Assembly: GCA_018713755.1 (NCBI GenBank)
Contig: DVOG01000132.1
Location: 1 to 34,717, forward strand
Direction of reading: 5' to 3'
Length of the DNA stretch: 34,717 bases
DNA from: Candidatus Spyradosoma merdigallinarum
GTDB lineage: Bacteria > Verrucomicrobiota > Verrucomicrobiia > Opitutales > UBA953
Made by a program: the position numbers and the translations under genes. The notes beneath the pieces are model-generated. The model saw only the letters and a list, made by a program, of their open reading frames with translations. It was not told the DNA's origin and searched no databases. Shown one piece after another: positions 7,609 to 18,206 of this stretch. Each line of letters starts with the position of its first letter. Within the stretch, counting starts at the first letter, position 1.

Positions 7609-8823
7609 ATGCTGATAGTCCAGAAATACGGCGGAACTTCCGTCGGAAATGTTGACCGCATCAAAAACGTCGCCGCGAAGATCAAAAGCTACTGGTCGGA
7701 GGGGCACCAGGTCGTCGTCGTCGTTTCCGCGCGCAGCGGCGTGACCAACGAGCTCATCGCCCGCGCCAAAGCGATCGCGCCCGCGCCGAGCGAGCGCGAG
7801 ATGGACATGCTGCTCGCCACCGGCGAACAGGAAACCATCGCGCTGACCGCCATCGCGCTCCACGCCCTCGGCGTTCCCGCCGTCTCCCGCACGGGAGCGC
7901 AGGCGGGAATCATCACCGACGCGCTGCATTCCCGCGCGCACATCGCGAAGCTCACCGGAGGGGACATTCGGGAACGGCTCGACGAGGGCAAGGTCGTCAT
8001 CGTCGCCGGTTTCCAGGGCATTTCTTTCGACCGCGAAATCACGACGCTCGGCCGCGGCGGGAGCGACCTGACCGCCATCGCGCTCGCCGCCGCGCTCAAG
8101 GCGGACATTTGCCAGATTTTCACGGACGTGGACGGCGTCTACACTGCGGACCCGCGCATCGTCGTCGACGCCCGCAAGCTTCAGCGCATCTGCTACGAAG
8201 AAATGCTCGAGCTCGCCTCGAGCGGCTCGAAAGTCATGCAGTCGCGCTCCGTCGAATTCGCGCAAAAATACGGCGTCACCTTCGAAGTGCGCTCCTCTTT
8301 CAACAATCAACCCGGAACAGTCGTGAAAGCTTTTGAAAAAACCATGGAAGACGCCCTCGTTTCCGGCGTCGCGCTCGACCGCACGCAGACGCGCGTCACG
8401 GTCGGCGATTTGCCCGATTCTCCCGCCGCGTTCGCGGCGATTTTCGACGCGCTCGGCGAAGCGAGCGTCAGCGTCGACATGATCGTCAAGAACGTCGCGA
8501 AGGCGCCGGGCTCGGCGAATCTGACGTTTTCCGTGAACACCGACCAGGTCGGCTACGCCGAAAAAGTGATCAACGCCGCGCTCAAGAAGCTCGGCGCGGG
8601 AACGTTCCGCTCCTCCGGCGGCATCGCGAAGGTTTCCATCGTCGGCGTCGGCATGACGTCGCATCCGGGCGTCGCGGGAACGCTTTTCCGCGCGCTCGCC
8701 GACGCCGGCATCAATTCCGAACTGATCACGACGTCGGAAATCAAAATTTCCGTCGGCATCGCTCCGGAACAGGCGGACGCCGCCGTGCGCGCGATTCACG
8801 CCGCGTTCGGCCTGCAGAACTGA
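7609..8823 (+). CDS. lysC: Aspartate kinase
   Basis: This 404-residue enzyme phosphorylates aspartate, the entry step to lysine, methionine, threonine and diaminopimelate. It opens with the kinase signature VQKYGGTSVGN. It also has VVVVSARSGVTNELI, the substrate region MLLATGEQE, GFQGISFDREITTLGRGGSD and FTDVDGVYTADPR. Two C-terminal ACT domains (about residues 265-400) bind the feedback amino acid, with segments DSPAAFAAIFDALGEASVSVD and GVAGTLFRALADAGIN. The length matches the monofunctional class used by many bacteria. The gene has its own promoter and almost no leader. It ends 70 bases before the next gene, with two motif copies but no clear terminator between them. Confidence 0.95.
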   Translation: MLIVQKYGGTSVGNVDRIKNVAAKIKSYWSEGHQVVVVVSARSGVTNELIARAKAIAPAPSEREMDMLLATGEQETIALTAIALHALGVPAVSRTGAQAGIITDALHSRAHIAKLTGGDIRERLDEGKVVIVAGFQGISFDREITTLGRGGSDLTAIALAAALKADICQIFTDVDGVYTADPRIVVDARKLQRICYEEMLELASSGSKVMQSRSVEFAQKYGVTFEVRSSFNNQPGTVVKAFEKTMEDALVSGVALDRTQTRVTVGDLPDSPAAFAAIFDALGEASVSVDMIVKNVAKAPGSANLTFSVNTDQVGYAEKVINAALKKLGAGTFRSSGGIAKVSIVGVGMTSHPGVAGTLFRALADAGINSELITTSEIKISVGIAPEQADAAVRAIHAAFGLQN

Positions 8824-8893
8824 TCGTGCCGCCGCGGGAACGCCGCGCCGCTTCCCGTGAGCGCGCGGCGCGTTCCCGCGGCGCGAGACGACG

Positions 8894-10360
8894 ATGCGCC
8901 AGCTCATTTTCACTTCCGCGCTCGCCGGGTTGGATCGAGGCCGCTCCGGTTTCTGCACGGTCGCGCGCCACGCCTCGCTTCGCGCGCGCACGGTCGCCGA
9001 GCTGGAGAAAATGAGCGCCTACGAGCCGCCGGAGGGGACGCGGCCGACGGTCTTTCTTTTCCGCGTCTATTCCGGCGGGAGCGAGCCGCTCTACATCCTC
9101 ACGCGCGCCGGCGACGCGGGAACGGATCCCTTCGGACGCCCGAACTGCGTCGTGCATCACCTCATTTTTCGCCGCGACGAAATCGTACGGCTGTTCCCGC
9201 CCGCGGAAACCGCGCTGCGCTTCCGCGGCTGGTGCGAAAAGTTCGAAGGTCCGCCGCGCTTTTTGCCGGAAGACGAATCGCTCCCGCCGGAAATTCTGCG
9301 CGGGGACGGCGAGTCGCTCCTGCCCGCGCGCCGTTGGAAAGAGCTGACGGGTGACGCCGGGAACGCCGCGCTGCTGTGCCCGCGCGGCGATCCGCGCTCG
9401 ACGGTTTTCGTCGGCGACGATTTCATGACCGGAGAAGTGCTCGGGCTTTTCGCGGAATCCGCGGAAACGCTCGGAGCGGCGAACGCGTGGGAGGTCGCGT
9501 TTTCGACGGGCATCTGCTCGAAAAAGGGCGCGGGCCGCTTCCTGTGGCGCATGGTCGGCGAACGCGAGCTCGCCGTGCGGCATCCCGGCGATTTCATCCT
9601 CGATTTCCTCGCGCCGCTTTCCGTGCTGCGCGCGCCGAAAACGGCGTTCGCGGAATTCGCGCGGACGGGAAAAATGCCTCCGACGGACGACGACGGATTT
9701 CCCCTCGGCGAAGACGACGACGCGGACGAAACGGCGGATTCTGCAGTCCCGCCGCCTCTTGCCTCCGCGCCTGCCGGGAAAGCGTTCGCGGCGGGCGTTC
9801 CCGCGAAAGGCGACGCCGAGCGGAAGCGTTTCGCGGACATCGCGGGAACGGCGAAATTTCTCGGCATCTCCGCGCTGGTCGTCGCCGTCGTCGTTTTCGG
9901 CGTGCTGCTGTGGAATCCGTTCCCGCGCCGCGCCGCGGAAAGCGCTCCCGCGGCGATCGCCGGAACCGTTTCGGCGGAGAAGGACGCGGCGTCCGTGCGG
10001 CGCGGCATTCTTGAGGCGCGCATCCGCGAGGGCGATTTCGCGGGAGCGGCGGAAGCCTGGCTTTCTTTCGCCGAAGCGTTCCCGCAGGAAGCGGAAAAGC
10101 TGCGGCAGACGCATTGGCCGCGCTTCCGCCTCAAGACGCCGGGCGCGTACGCCGCGCGCGTCGCGCGGAGGCTGGCGCTGCTCGACGCGGGCGGCGTTTG
10201 GACGCAGGAGGAAAAAATGCTCGTCGCCGCGGATTTGGCGATGTTCCGCCGCGTTTGCCGCGAGCTCGAGCTGACGCCCGGTCTCGTTCAGAAAAAGAAC
10301 GCCGCCGTTTTCGAGCGCGCGGAGGCGGCGCTCGCCGCCGCGGGAACGGAGAAAGATTGA
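8894..10360 (+). CDS. GAP1-N2-like domain protein with one transmembrane helix
   Basis: This 488-residue protein is of unknown function. Residues 1-260 resemble the N-terminal domain type 2 of GTPase-associated protein 1 (GAP1-N2): QLIFTSALAGLDRGRSGFCTVARH near the start, then a segment on large groups with VVHHLIFRR, and LLCPRG further on. This resemblance comes from memory of the family. An acidic linker (about 262-285) precedes a single membrane helix around residues 321-343 (FLGISALVVAVVVFGVLLW), followed by an Ala/Arg-rich helical C-terminus that may form TPR-like helices (GDFAGAAEAWLSFAEAF). There is no signal peptide, so the N-terminal domain should face the cytoplasm. GAP1 proteins usually sit beside a GTPase gene; none is seen here. 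The neighbours are lysC and leuS. The ATG at 8894 lacks a clear ribosome binding site. Confidence 0.6.
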   Translation: MRQLIFTSALAGLDRGRSGFCTVARHASLRARTVAELEKMSAYEPPEGTRPTVFLFRVYSGGSEPLYILTRAGDAGTDPFGRPNCVVHHLIFRRDEIVRLFPPAETALRFRGWCEKFEGPPRFLPEDESLPPEILRGDGESLLPARRWKELTGDAGNAALLCPRGDPRSTVFVGDDFMTGEVLGLFAESAETLGAANAWEVAFSTGICSKKGAGRFLWRMVGERELAVRHPGDFILDFLAPLSVLRAPKTAFAEFARTGKMPPTDDDGFPLGEDDDADETADSAVPPPLASAPAGKAFAAGVPAKGDAERKRFADIAGTAKFLGISALVVAVVVFGVLLWNPFPRRAAESAPAAIAGTVSAEKDAASVRRGILEARIREGDFAGAAEAWLSFAEAFPQEAEKLRQTHWPRFRLKTPGAYAARVARRLALLDAGGVWTQEEKMLVAADLAMFRRVCRELELTPGLVQKKNAAVFERAEAALAAAGTEKD

Positions 10361-10415
10361 GCGGCGGAACGCGCGGCGCGTTCCCGTCCCGGCGGCCGTT
10401 CCCGCGCCTTTGGAT

Positions 10416-10444
10416 TTGAAAGGCGCGCCGAAAAATCCCATAAT
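10416..10444 (+). promoter_or_regulatory. Candidate leuS promoter
   Basis: TTGAAA (10416-10421), a 17-base spacer and CATAAT (10439-10444), one of the best sigma70-like pairs in the window. The transcript would start near 10451, about 18 nt before the ATG, leaving no room for a T-box leader. Confidence 0.65.
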
Positions 10445-10468
10445 GCGCCCTTACTTTTTTTTTTCACG

Positions 10469-13066
<2,598 letters not shown>

Positions 13067-13101
13067 GAATCCGACGACGCACCCGCATTTTGCGCGCATC
13101 G

Positions 13102-13145
13102 CGTTCCCGCGGCGGCTTTTCCCGGCTCCGCGGGAACGTTTTTTT
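13102..13145 (+). terminator. Rho-independent terminator after leuS
   Basis: An 11-bp perfect stem, CGTTCCCGCGG (13102-13112) with CCGCGGGAACG (13128-13138), has a 15-base loop and seven T (13139-13145). Its arms are two inverted motif copies, and a third copy follows at once. Confidence 0.88.
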
Positions 13146-13167
13146 CGCGGGAACGCGCGGCGCTCCG

Positions 13168-13842
13168 TCAGCTCCGCAGCAGCGCGCTGATGAGCCCGAC
13201 GCTGACTTCCGTCAGCCGGTTCACGACGCAGTGCGCGCGCGTGCGCCGAAGCAAATCGGCGGGATTCGTCGTGGCGACGGCGACGACTTTGAAGCCGCCG
13301 GCGATGCCTGCCTCGATGCCGGCGAGCGAATCCTCGAAGACGACGATGTTTTCCGGCGGGAGCCCGAGCGTCTGCGCCGCCTGCAGAAAAACGTCCGGCG
13401 AAGGCTTGCCCGCGGCGACGCATTCCTTGGAAATGATGCCGGAAAAATTGGAATGCAAATCCATGATTTCGAGCGCGAGGTCGATGTTCGCGCGCTCGGT
13501 CGACGAGCCGACGGCGCAGGGAATGTTCTGCTGCTTCAAGTCTTCCAGCAGACGGCGCGCGCCGGGCAGCGGCTCGAGGCCGTCTTCGCGGATGATTTTC
13601 CTGAAAATTTCCTCCTTGCGTTCGGAAAGCGCGCGGATTTCTTCCGGATCGCTGCTCCAGCCGAGAACGTGCGGGATGATTTCTTCGTTCCGGCGGCCGA
13701 AGCCGAGCCTGAAATGGTTTTCCGGGAGAAAGAGGTTTTTCTCTGCGGCGAGAATTTCCCAGCTGCGCTTGTGCGCGGCGGAAGAATCGACGATGACGCC
13801 GTCCCAATCGAAGACGGCTCCGGAGGCGAAATTTTTTCTCAT
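13168..13842 (-). CDS. HAD-superfamily phosphatase, beta-phosphoglucomutase-like
   Basis: This 224-residue protein has the HAD motifs. Motif I is AVFDWDGVIVDSS, with nucleophile D12 and acid/base D14. Motif II is AVGSSTERAN, motif III the lysine in AAGKPSPDVFLQAA, and motif IV VVFEDSLAGIEAG. The helical cap between motifs I and II, with RLGFGRRNEEI, is of the C1 type seen in beta-phosphoglucomutases and small-sugar phosphatases. The substrate cannot be told from sequence. The ATG at 13842 puts motif I near the N-terminus as usual for the family. The frame is open 49 codons further up, but that stretch is Arg/Ala-rich and unlike the family. The gene is convergent with leuS and divergent from the ClpP-fold pair. 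Confidence 0.88.
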   Translation of the reverse strand: MRKNFASGAVFDWDGVIVDSSAAHKRSWEILAAEKNLFLPENHFRLGFGRRNEEIIPHVLGWSSDPEEIRALSERKEEIFRKIIREDGLEPLPGARRLLEDLKQQNIPCAVGSSTERANIDLALEIMDLHSNFSGIISKECVAAGKPSPDVFLQAAQTLGLPPENIVVFEDSLAGIEAGIAGGFKVVAVATTNPADLLRRTRAHCVVNRLTEVSVGLISALLRS

Positions 13843-13982
13843 GGCGAAGCGAGGAGCGGAAACGAGGCTGAAAACGAGATGCGCGCCGCGCGCGGGAACG
13901 CCGGCGACGGGAACGAATATCGCACACTTCGCGCGGCTTGTAAACCGCCTTTTTGCCGCGCGCGCCGCGCCATGTTTTTCTG

Positions 13983-14011
13983 TTGTCAAGCCTGCGGGCG
14001 GCGTTTAATTT
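13983..14011 (+). promoter_or_regulatory. Candidate promoter for the ClpP-fold gene pair
   Basis: TTGTCA (13983-13988), a 17-base spacer and TAATTT (14006-14011). The transcript would start near 14018. The -35 region reads TTGTCAAGCC, close to the TTGACAAGCC in front of mreB, which could reflect a shared promoter type. Confidence 0.5.
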
Positions 14012-14052
14012 GAACGAAAATTCCCCCCAGATTAAACCTTGGTTAAAAAGCG

Positions 14053-15468
14053 ATGAAAGGATTGAGATTTTTCGCGGCGATGCTCGCCGCGGCGGCGCTC
14101 GCGCCGTTCATGCATGGACAGGACGCGGCCGAGACGGCGTCCGCCGCCGTTCCCGTCGAGAAAGCGGCGGCGGATGTTCCCGCGGAATCCGCCGCGGCGC
14201 CGGAAGCGGAAAAAGCTCCGGAAGCGCTCCCGGCGGCGTCGGATGCGTCGAACGCCTCCGTCGTTCCCGCCGCGCCGGCCGCTGCTCCCGCGGCGATGCC
14301 TTCCGACGGCGATTTGACCGAAAACCAGAAAAAGCAGCTGCGCATCAGCGTGCTCAAGGCGCGGCAGGCGCGCGTCAACGCGGAAATCGCGCTCGGCAAG
14401 GCGCGGCTCGCCGAAAAGCTCGCGCCGCAGAAGGAAGAACGCGCGCGGCTCGAAGCCGAAACTTCGCTGCGCGCCGCGCGCACGACGGCGCGGCTCGCGG
14501 AAGTCGAATCCGCCAAGAAAAAGCTCGACGCCGAACTCGCGCGCGACAAGGCGCGCAACGATTTGGAGCTTTTCGAAAAGCGCAGCAAAGTGAGCGAGGC
14601 GGAGCTCGACCTGAAAATTTCCCGCCTCGAGCAGGAAATGCAGCTCGCCCGGTTCTCGCAGGGCATCGAGCAGGTGAAGGCGGCGGAAGCGCTGCGCGGC
14701 ATCGTCGTGTCCGACGCGGCCGCCGCTCCCGCCTACCGCAAGGATCCGCTTGAAAACGGCAAGCTCTACATTTCCGACCGCCGCATCGAGTTCAACGGCC
14801 CCGTCACGCCGGAGCTCGCCGAGCACGTCGTCGGACGCATTTATTTCTACAACAACCAAAGCGCGGAATATCCGATTTTCATCGTCATCGACAATTCGCC
14901 CGGCGGGAGCGTCGCGGCGGGCTACCAGATCATGAAGGCGATGGAGAGCAGCAAGGCGCCGGTTTACGTCGTGGTGAAGAGCTACGCCGCGTCGATGGCG
15001 GCGATGATCACGACGTTCGCGGAGCGTTCGTTCTGCTACGGGAACACGGTGCTGCTTCAGCATCAGCCGTCTTCCGGGATGAAGGGCAACCTGACGCAGA
15101 TGCGCGAAGGGCTCGATTCCGTCACGCGCTGGACGCGCAACATCAACGACCAGCTCGCGAAAAAAATGGGCATGACCTACGAAGAATACGTCGCGGAAAT
15201 GTACAAGCACGATTCCCGCGGCGACTGGTCGGAATTCGGCGACGGCGCGCAGCGCTGGAAGTGGGTGACCGACGTCGTCGACGCGATGGAAGAAACGAGC
15301 ATCGTTCGGAAAAACGACGGCGACAAACCCGCCGCCGCCGTTCCCGGAAGCGTCCGCGAATACAAATTCGACGAGCGCGGGAAGCCTTACGTCGAGCTTC
15401 CGACGCTCCCGGCGGGAGACATGTGGATGATTTACGATCCCGCGAACCTTTACCGCGTCGGCATCTGA
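14053..15468 (+). CDS. Exported coiled-coil protein with C-terminal ClpP-fold serine protease domain
   Basis: This 471-residue protein has four parts. A signal peptide (about residues 1-23, ending APFMHGQ) leads to an Ala/Pro-rich linker. A long charged coiled coil follows (about 90-218: many Glu/Lys/Arg/Ala heptads). The ClpP-like domain spans about 230-420: YISDRRIEFNGPVTPELAEH, then VIDNSPGGSVAAGYQIM (oxyanion loop), SYAASMAAM with Ser314, LLQHQPSSG with His337, and DSRGDW with Asp391. The Ser-to-His spacing (23) and His-to-Asp spacing (54) approximate those of ClpP (25 and 49), so the triad looks intact. The family normally acts in the cytosol with an AAA+ partner. Export and a coiled coil suggest a periplasmic, unfoldase-independent assembly (inference). 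A paralogue follows 41 bases downstream, and both end in a YVELP...W.IYD..N.YR tail. The substrate is unknown. Confidence 0.8.
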   Translation: MKGLRFFAAMLAAAALAPFMHGQDAAETASAAVPVEKAAADVPAESAAAPEAEKAPEALPAASDASNASVVPAAPAAAPAAMPSDGDLTENQKKQLRISVLKARQARVNAEIALGKARLAEKLAPQKEERARLEAETSLRAARTTARLAEVESAKKKLDAELARDKARNDLELFEKRSKVSEAELDLKISRLEQEMQLARFSQGIEQVKAAEALRGIVVSDAAAAPAYRKDPLENGKLYISDRRIEFNGPVTPELAEHVVGRIYFYNNQSAEYPIFIVIDNSPGGSVAAGYQIMKAMESSKAPVYVVVKSYAASMAAMITTFAERSFCYGNTVLLQHQPSSGMKGNLTQMREGLDSVTRWTRNINDQLAKKMGMTYEEYVAEMYKHDSRGDWSEFGDGAQRWKWVTDVVDAMEETSIVRKNDGDKPAAAVPGSVREYKFDERGKPYVELPTLPAGDMWMIYDPANLYRVGI

Positions 15469-15509
15469 CGGCGCTTTCTCCCGGCAAATTTCTGACGAAG
15501 GATTTTTTT

Positions 15510-16901
15510 ATGGAATTGGAAAAAAAGCGTTTTTCGCGTTTCGCGCTGTTCGGCGCGGCGCTCGTCCTCTCCGGCTGCATTTCCGAACCGCCGCCGCCGC
15601 CGCCCGCGCCGCCGCCGGCCGAGCCCGAGGTGCTGACGCTGGAACAGATCGTCTCCGAGGCGATGTCGACGAACATCCCCAAGCTCGCTTCCGAAGAGAC
15701 GCATTCCGTCGAGGAAGCGAAAACGGAGCTGGGGCGGCTTTCGGCGGAAACGGAAGCGCTCCGCCTGGAAAAGGAACTCATCGAGGCGCGCCTCGCGCTC
15801 GCCGCCTCCGAAAACGAACGGGCGCTCGCGTCGATGCAGCTCGAAAAAACCGCGCTGGAAGCGGAGTGCGCCGACGCCGCGGCGAAAGTCGCCGAGGAAA
15901 TCGCCGGCATCACCGAGGAACGCATGGAGCTGGAACGGCGCCTCGCGCTTGAAACGGCGCAGTCGAACCTGCGCATCCGCGAAAAGCAGGAACGCCTCGA
16001 CGAGCTCGAAGTCGCTTCCCGCGCGCTGAAGGCGGAGATGACCGGCAAGGCCATGAGCACGAGCTTCTCCGTCGCCGTCGCCGACAAGAAGGAGCAGCTT
16101 TCCAAGCTCGCTCCCGCCGCCGCGCTGACGCCGAAATACCTGAAGGACCCGTTCGTGGACGGCACGCTCTACATCTCCGACCGCCGCGTCGCGCTGAACG
16201 GTCCCGTGACGGACGCCCTCGCGGAATCCGTCTGCGAGCAGCTTTATTTCTACGACAACCAGAACGCGGATTATCCGATTTTCCTCGTCATCGACAGCTC
16301 TCCCGGCGGGAGCGTCGCGGCGGGTTATCAGATTCAGAAGGCGATGCAGAGCTGCCGCGCTCCCGTCTACGTCGTCGTCAAAAATTTCGCCGCGTCGATG
16401 GCGGCCGTCATCGCGACGACGGCGGAGCGCTCGTTCTGCTTCTCGAACACGCAGATTCTGCACCATCAGATTTCGTCCGGCGTGCAGGGCAATCTGACGG
16501 TCATGCGGGAAGGCGTGGCCAAGGGCGAGCTTTGGTACAAGCGCTTCCTGGAGCCCGTCGCCCGCAAAATGGGAATTTCGCTCGAAGAGCTGACCAAGCA
16601 GATGTACGCGCACAATTCCGACGGCGACTGGTCCGAGACGGGAACGCGCGCCGTCGAGCTGAAGTGGATCGACCATCTGGCGACGCGCATCGAGGAAACC
16701 GGCGTGATCTCCATCGCCGAAAAAGAACCCGAAGCCAAAATAAAAGTGCTTCCCGCCGTTCCCGCGTCGAAAAAAGACGGGAACGCGCTCGCCGAAAAAA
16801 CCGACGCTCAGGGCCGCCGCTACGTCGAGCTGCCCGTGCTCGAAAACCCGTTCGACTTCTGGGCGATTTACGACAAGAACAACTATTACCGGACGCGCTG
16901 A
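15510..16901 (+). CDS. Lipoprotein with coiled coil and ClpP-fold serine protease domain (paralogue of the preceding gene)
   Basis: This 463-residue protein starts at ATG 15510, 8 bases after a GAAGGA ribosome binding site. A lipoprotein signal peptide ends in LSGC (lipidated Cys23) and a proline run (PPPPPPAPPP) follows. A coiled coil of roughly residues 65-195 precedes the ClpP-like domain at about 210-395: YISDRRVALNGPVTDALAES, VIDSSPGGSVAAGYQI, NFAASMAAV with Ser296, ILHHQISSG with His319 and DGDWSE with Asp373. The triad spacing is identical to that of the upstream paralogue (23 and 54). The C-terminal YVELPVLE...WAIYDKNNYYR tail is shared. Lipidation would tether this copy to a membrane, whereas its neighbour appears soluble. 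The pair is probably one operon and may form a mixed complex. Acidic residues after Cys23 do not include the Asp+2 inner-membrane signal, so an outer-membrane location is possible. Confidence 0.8.
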   Translation: MELEKKRFSRFALFGAALVLSGCISEPPPPPPAPPPAEPEVLTLEQIVSEAMSTNIPKLASEETHSVEEAKTELGRLSAETEALRLEKELIEARLALAASENERALASMQLEKTALEAECADAAAKVAEEIAGITEERMELERRLALETAQSNLRIREKQERLDELEVASRALKAEMTGKAMSTSFSVAVADKKEQLSKLAPAAALTPKYLKDPFVDGTLYISDRRVALNGPVTDALAESVCEQLYFYDNQNADYPIFLVIDSSPGGSVAAGYQIQKAMQSCRAPVYVVVKNFAASMAAVIATTAERSFCFSNTQILHHQISSGVQGNLTVMREGVAKGELWYKRFLEPVARKMGISLEELTKQMYAHNSDGDWSETGTRAVELKWIDHLATRIEETGVISIAEKEPEAKIKVLPAVPASKKDGNALAEKTDAQGRRYVELPVLENPFDFWAIYDKNNYYRTR

Positions 16902-16906
16902 CCGCC

Positions 16907-16957
16907 GCTCCCGGCGTTCCCGCGCGGGAACGCGCCGGGAGCTTCGCGCTTGCTTTT
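16907..16957 (+). terminator. Long hairpin, probable weak terminator after the ClpP-fold pair
   Basis: GCTCCCGGCG followed by TTCCCGCG pairs with CGCGGGAA and CGCGCCGGGAGC (16907-16942), with a two-base bulge. Five T occur at 16953-16957, about ten bases after the stem. The inner part is a tight inverted motif pair. The distance to the T-run makes termination uncertain. The element ends just before the helicase start codon and could instead affect its translation. Confidence 0.45.
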
Positions 16958-16964
16958 TGAAAAA

Positions 16965-18149
16965 ATGGAATTCGCTCAACTGGGCTTGCCCGAATATCTG
17001 CTTTCGACGATAGAAAAAATCGGCTACAAGACGCCGACGCCGATTCAGGAAAAGGCCGTTCCCGTCGCCTTGCAGGGGCGCGACGTCATCGGCGCCGCGC
17101 AGACGGGAACGGGAAAAACCGCCGCTTACGCGCTGCCGACGCTCGCGCGTCTCGGCGAACCGAAAGGGAAACCGCGCTGCCTCGTGCTCGTGCCGACGCG
17201 GGAACTCGCCATGCAGGTGGACGAGGCGTTCCGCCGCTTCGGCGAAAACACGGCGGACAAAATCGCGCTGCTTTACGGCGGCGTGCGCTACGATCAGCAG
17301 GTGAAGGCGTTGCGCGCCGGCGCGGAAATCGTCGTCGCCACGCCCGGGCGTCTGCTCGACCTTCAGCGGCAGCGCTTCCTGGATCTTTCCTCGATCGAGG
17401 TGCTCGTGCTCGACGAAGTCGACCGCATGCTCGACATGGGCTTCATCGAGGACGTTTCCGCCATTATCCGCCTTTGCCCGAAAGACCGCCAGACGCTGCT
17501 TTTTTCGGCGACGGTCAACAAGACCATTCGCGAAATCGCCGGCTGGGCGCTGCGCGAGCCCGTGGAAATCGACGTGCGCACGGGAACGCTCGCCGCGGAC
17601 ACGATTTCCCACGCGCTGTATCCGGTCGCCGGATACCAGAAATACGATCTGCTCCTCGCGCTGCTCGAACGCACGAAATACCGGAGCGTCATCGTCTTCA
17701 CGCGCACGAAGCGCGACGCCGACCGCATCACGGAATGGCTCGAGGCGAACGGAATCGCCGTCGCGACCATGCACGCGGACCGCACGCAGCGGGAACGCGT
17801 CGAGGCGCTCGGCGGCTTCAAGTCCGGAAAATACAGCGTGCTCGTCGCGACGGACATCGCTTCCCGCGGGCTGGATATTTCCGGCGTTTCCCACGTCATC
17901 AACTACAACGTTCCCGAGCACCCGGAGGATTACGTCCACCGCATCGGGCGCACCGGGCGCGCCGGCGACGAAGGCGAGGCGTTCACGCTGTTTTCGCCCG
18001 ACGAACTTTCGCAGCTGCAGGCGATCGAGCGCTTGCTCGGGAAACCGATCGAGCGCAAGAAGCTCGACGGATTCCGTTACCGGACGGAACCGCTGATGCT
18101 GATGCCGGGCGCCGTTCCCGCCGCGCGTCCGCGCCGCCGCAACCGCTGA
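16965..18149 (+). CDS. rhlE: DEAD-box family RNA helicase, RhlE-like, with DEVD in motif II
   Basis: A 394-residue ATP-dependent RNA helicase with both RecA domains and almost no C-terminal extension. The motifs in order are the Q motif (GYKTPTPIQ), motif I AQTGTGKT (45-52), PTRELA, TPGRLL, motif II, SAT in LLFSATVNK, VIVFTRTK, ATDIASRGLDI and HRIGRTGRAG. Motif II reads DEVD (150-153) instead of DEAD; the codon is GTC, so it is a real Val in this sequence. The acidic residues for Mg-ATP are kept, so activity is expected. An upstream TTG at 16950 is in frame, but the ATG at 16965 (MEFAQLGLP) fits the family. tsaD follows after 57 bases. RhlE helicases act in ribosome assembly and RNA decay. 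Confidence 0.92.
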   Translation: MEFAQLGLPEYLLSTIEKIGYKTPTPIQEKAVPVALQGRDVIGAAQTGTGKTAAYALPTLARLGEPKGKPRCLVLVPTRELAMQVDEAFRRFGENTADKIALLYGGVRYDQQVKALRAGAEIVVATPGRLLDLQRQRFLDLSSIEVLVLDEVDRMLDMGFIEDVSAIIRLCPKDRQTLLFSATVNKTIREIAGWALREPVEIDVRTGTLAADTISHALYPVAGYQKYDLLLALLERTKYRSVIVFTRTKRDADRITEWLEANGIAVATMHADRTQRERVEALGGFKSGKYSVLVATDIASRGLDISGVSHVINYNVPEHPEDYVHRIGRTGRAGDEGEAFTLFSPDELSQLQAIERLLGKPIERKKLDGFRYRTEPLMLMPGAVPAARPRRRNR

Positions 18150-18206
18150 GGTCCCCGATGCGCCGCGCGCGCCGTTCCCGCGGCGAAAAAAAAAAGAACC
18201 GCACGC

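Noticed and set aside
10361-10468. T-box or other leader before leuS
   Set aside because: The leader is predicted at about 18 nt; no T-box sequence or specifier hairpin is present.
13843-13989. Longer start for the HAD phosphatase at 13989
   Set aside because: HAD motif I normally lies at the N-terminus; the extension is Arg/Ala-rich and contains motif copies.
16950-16964. TTG start for the helicase
   Set aside because: The ATG 15 bases later fits the family start; a TTG is not needed.
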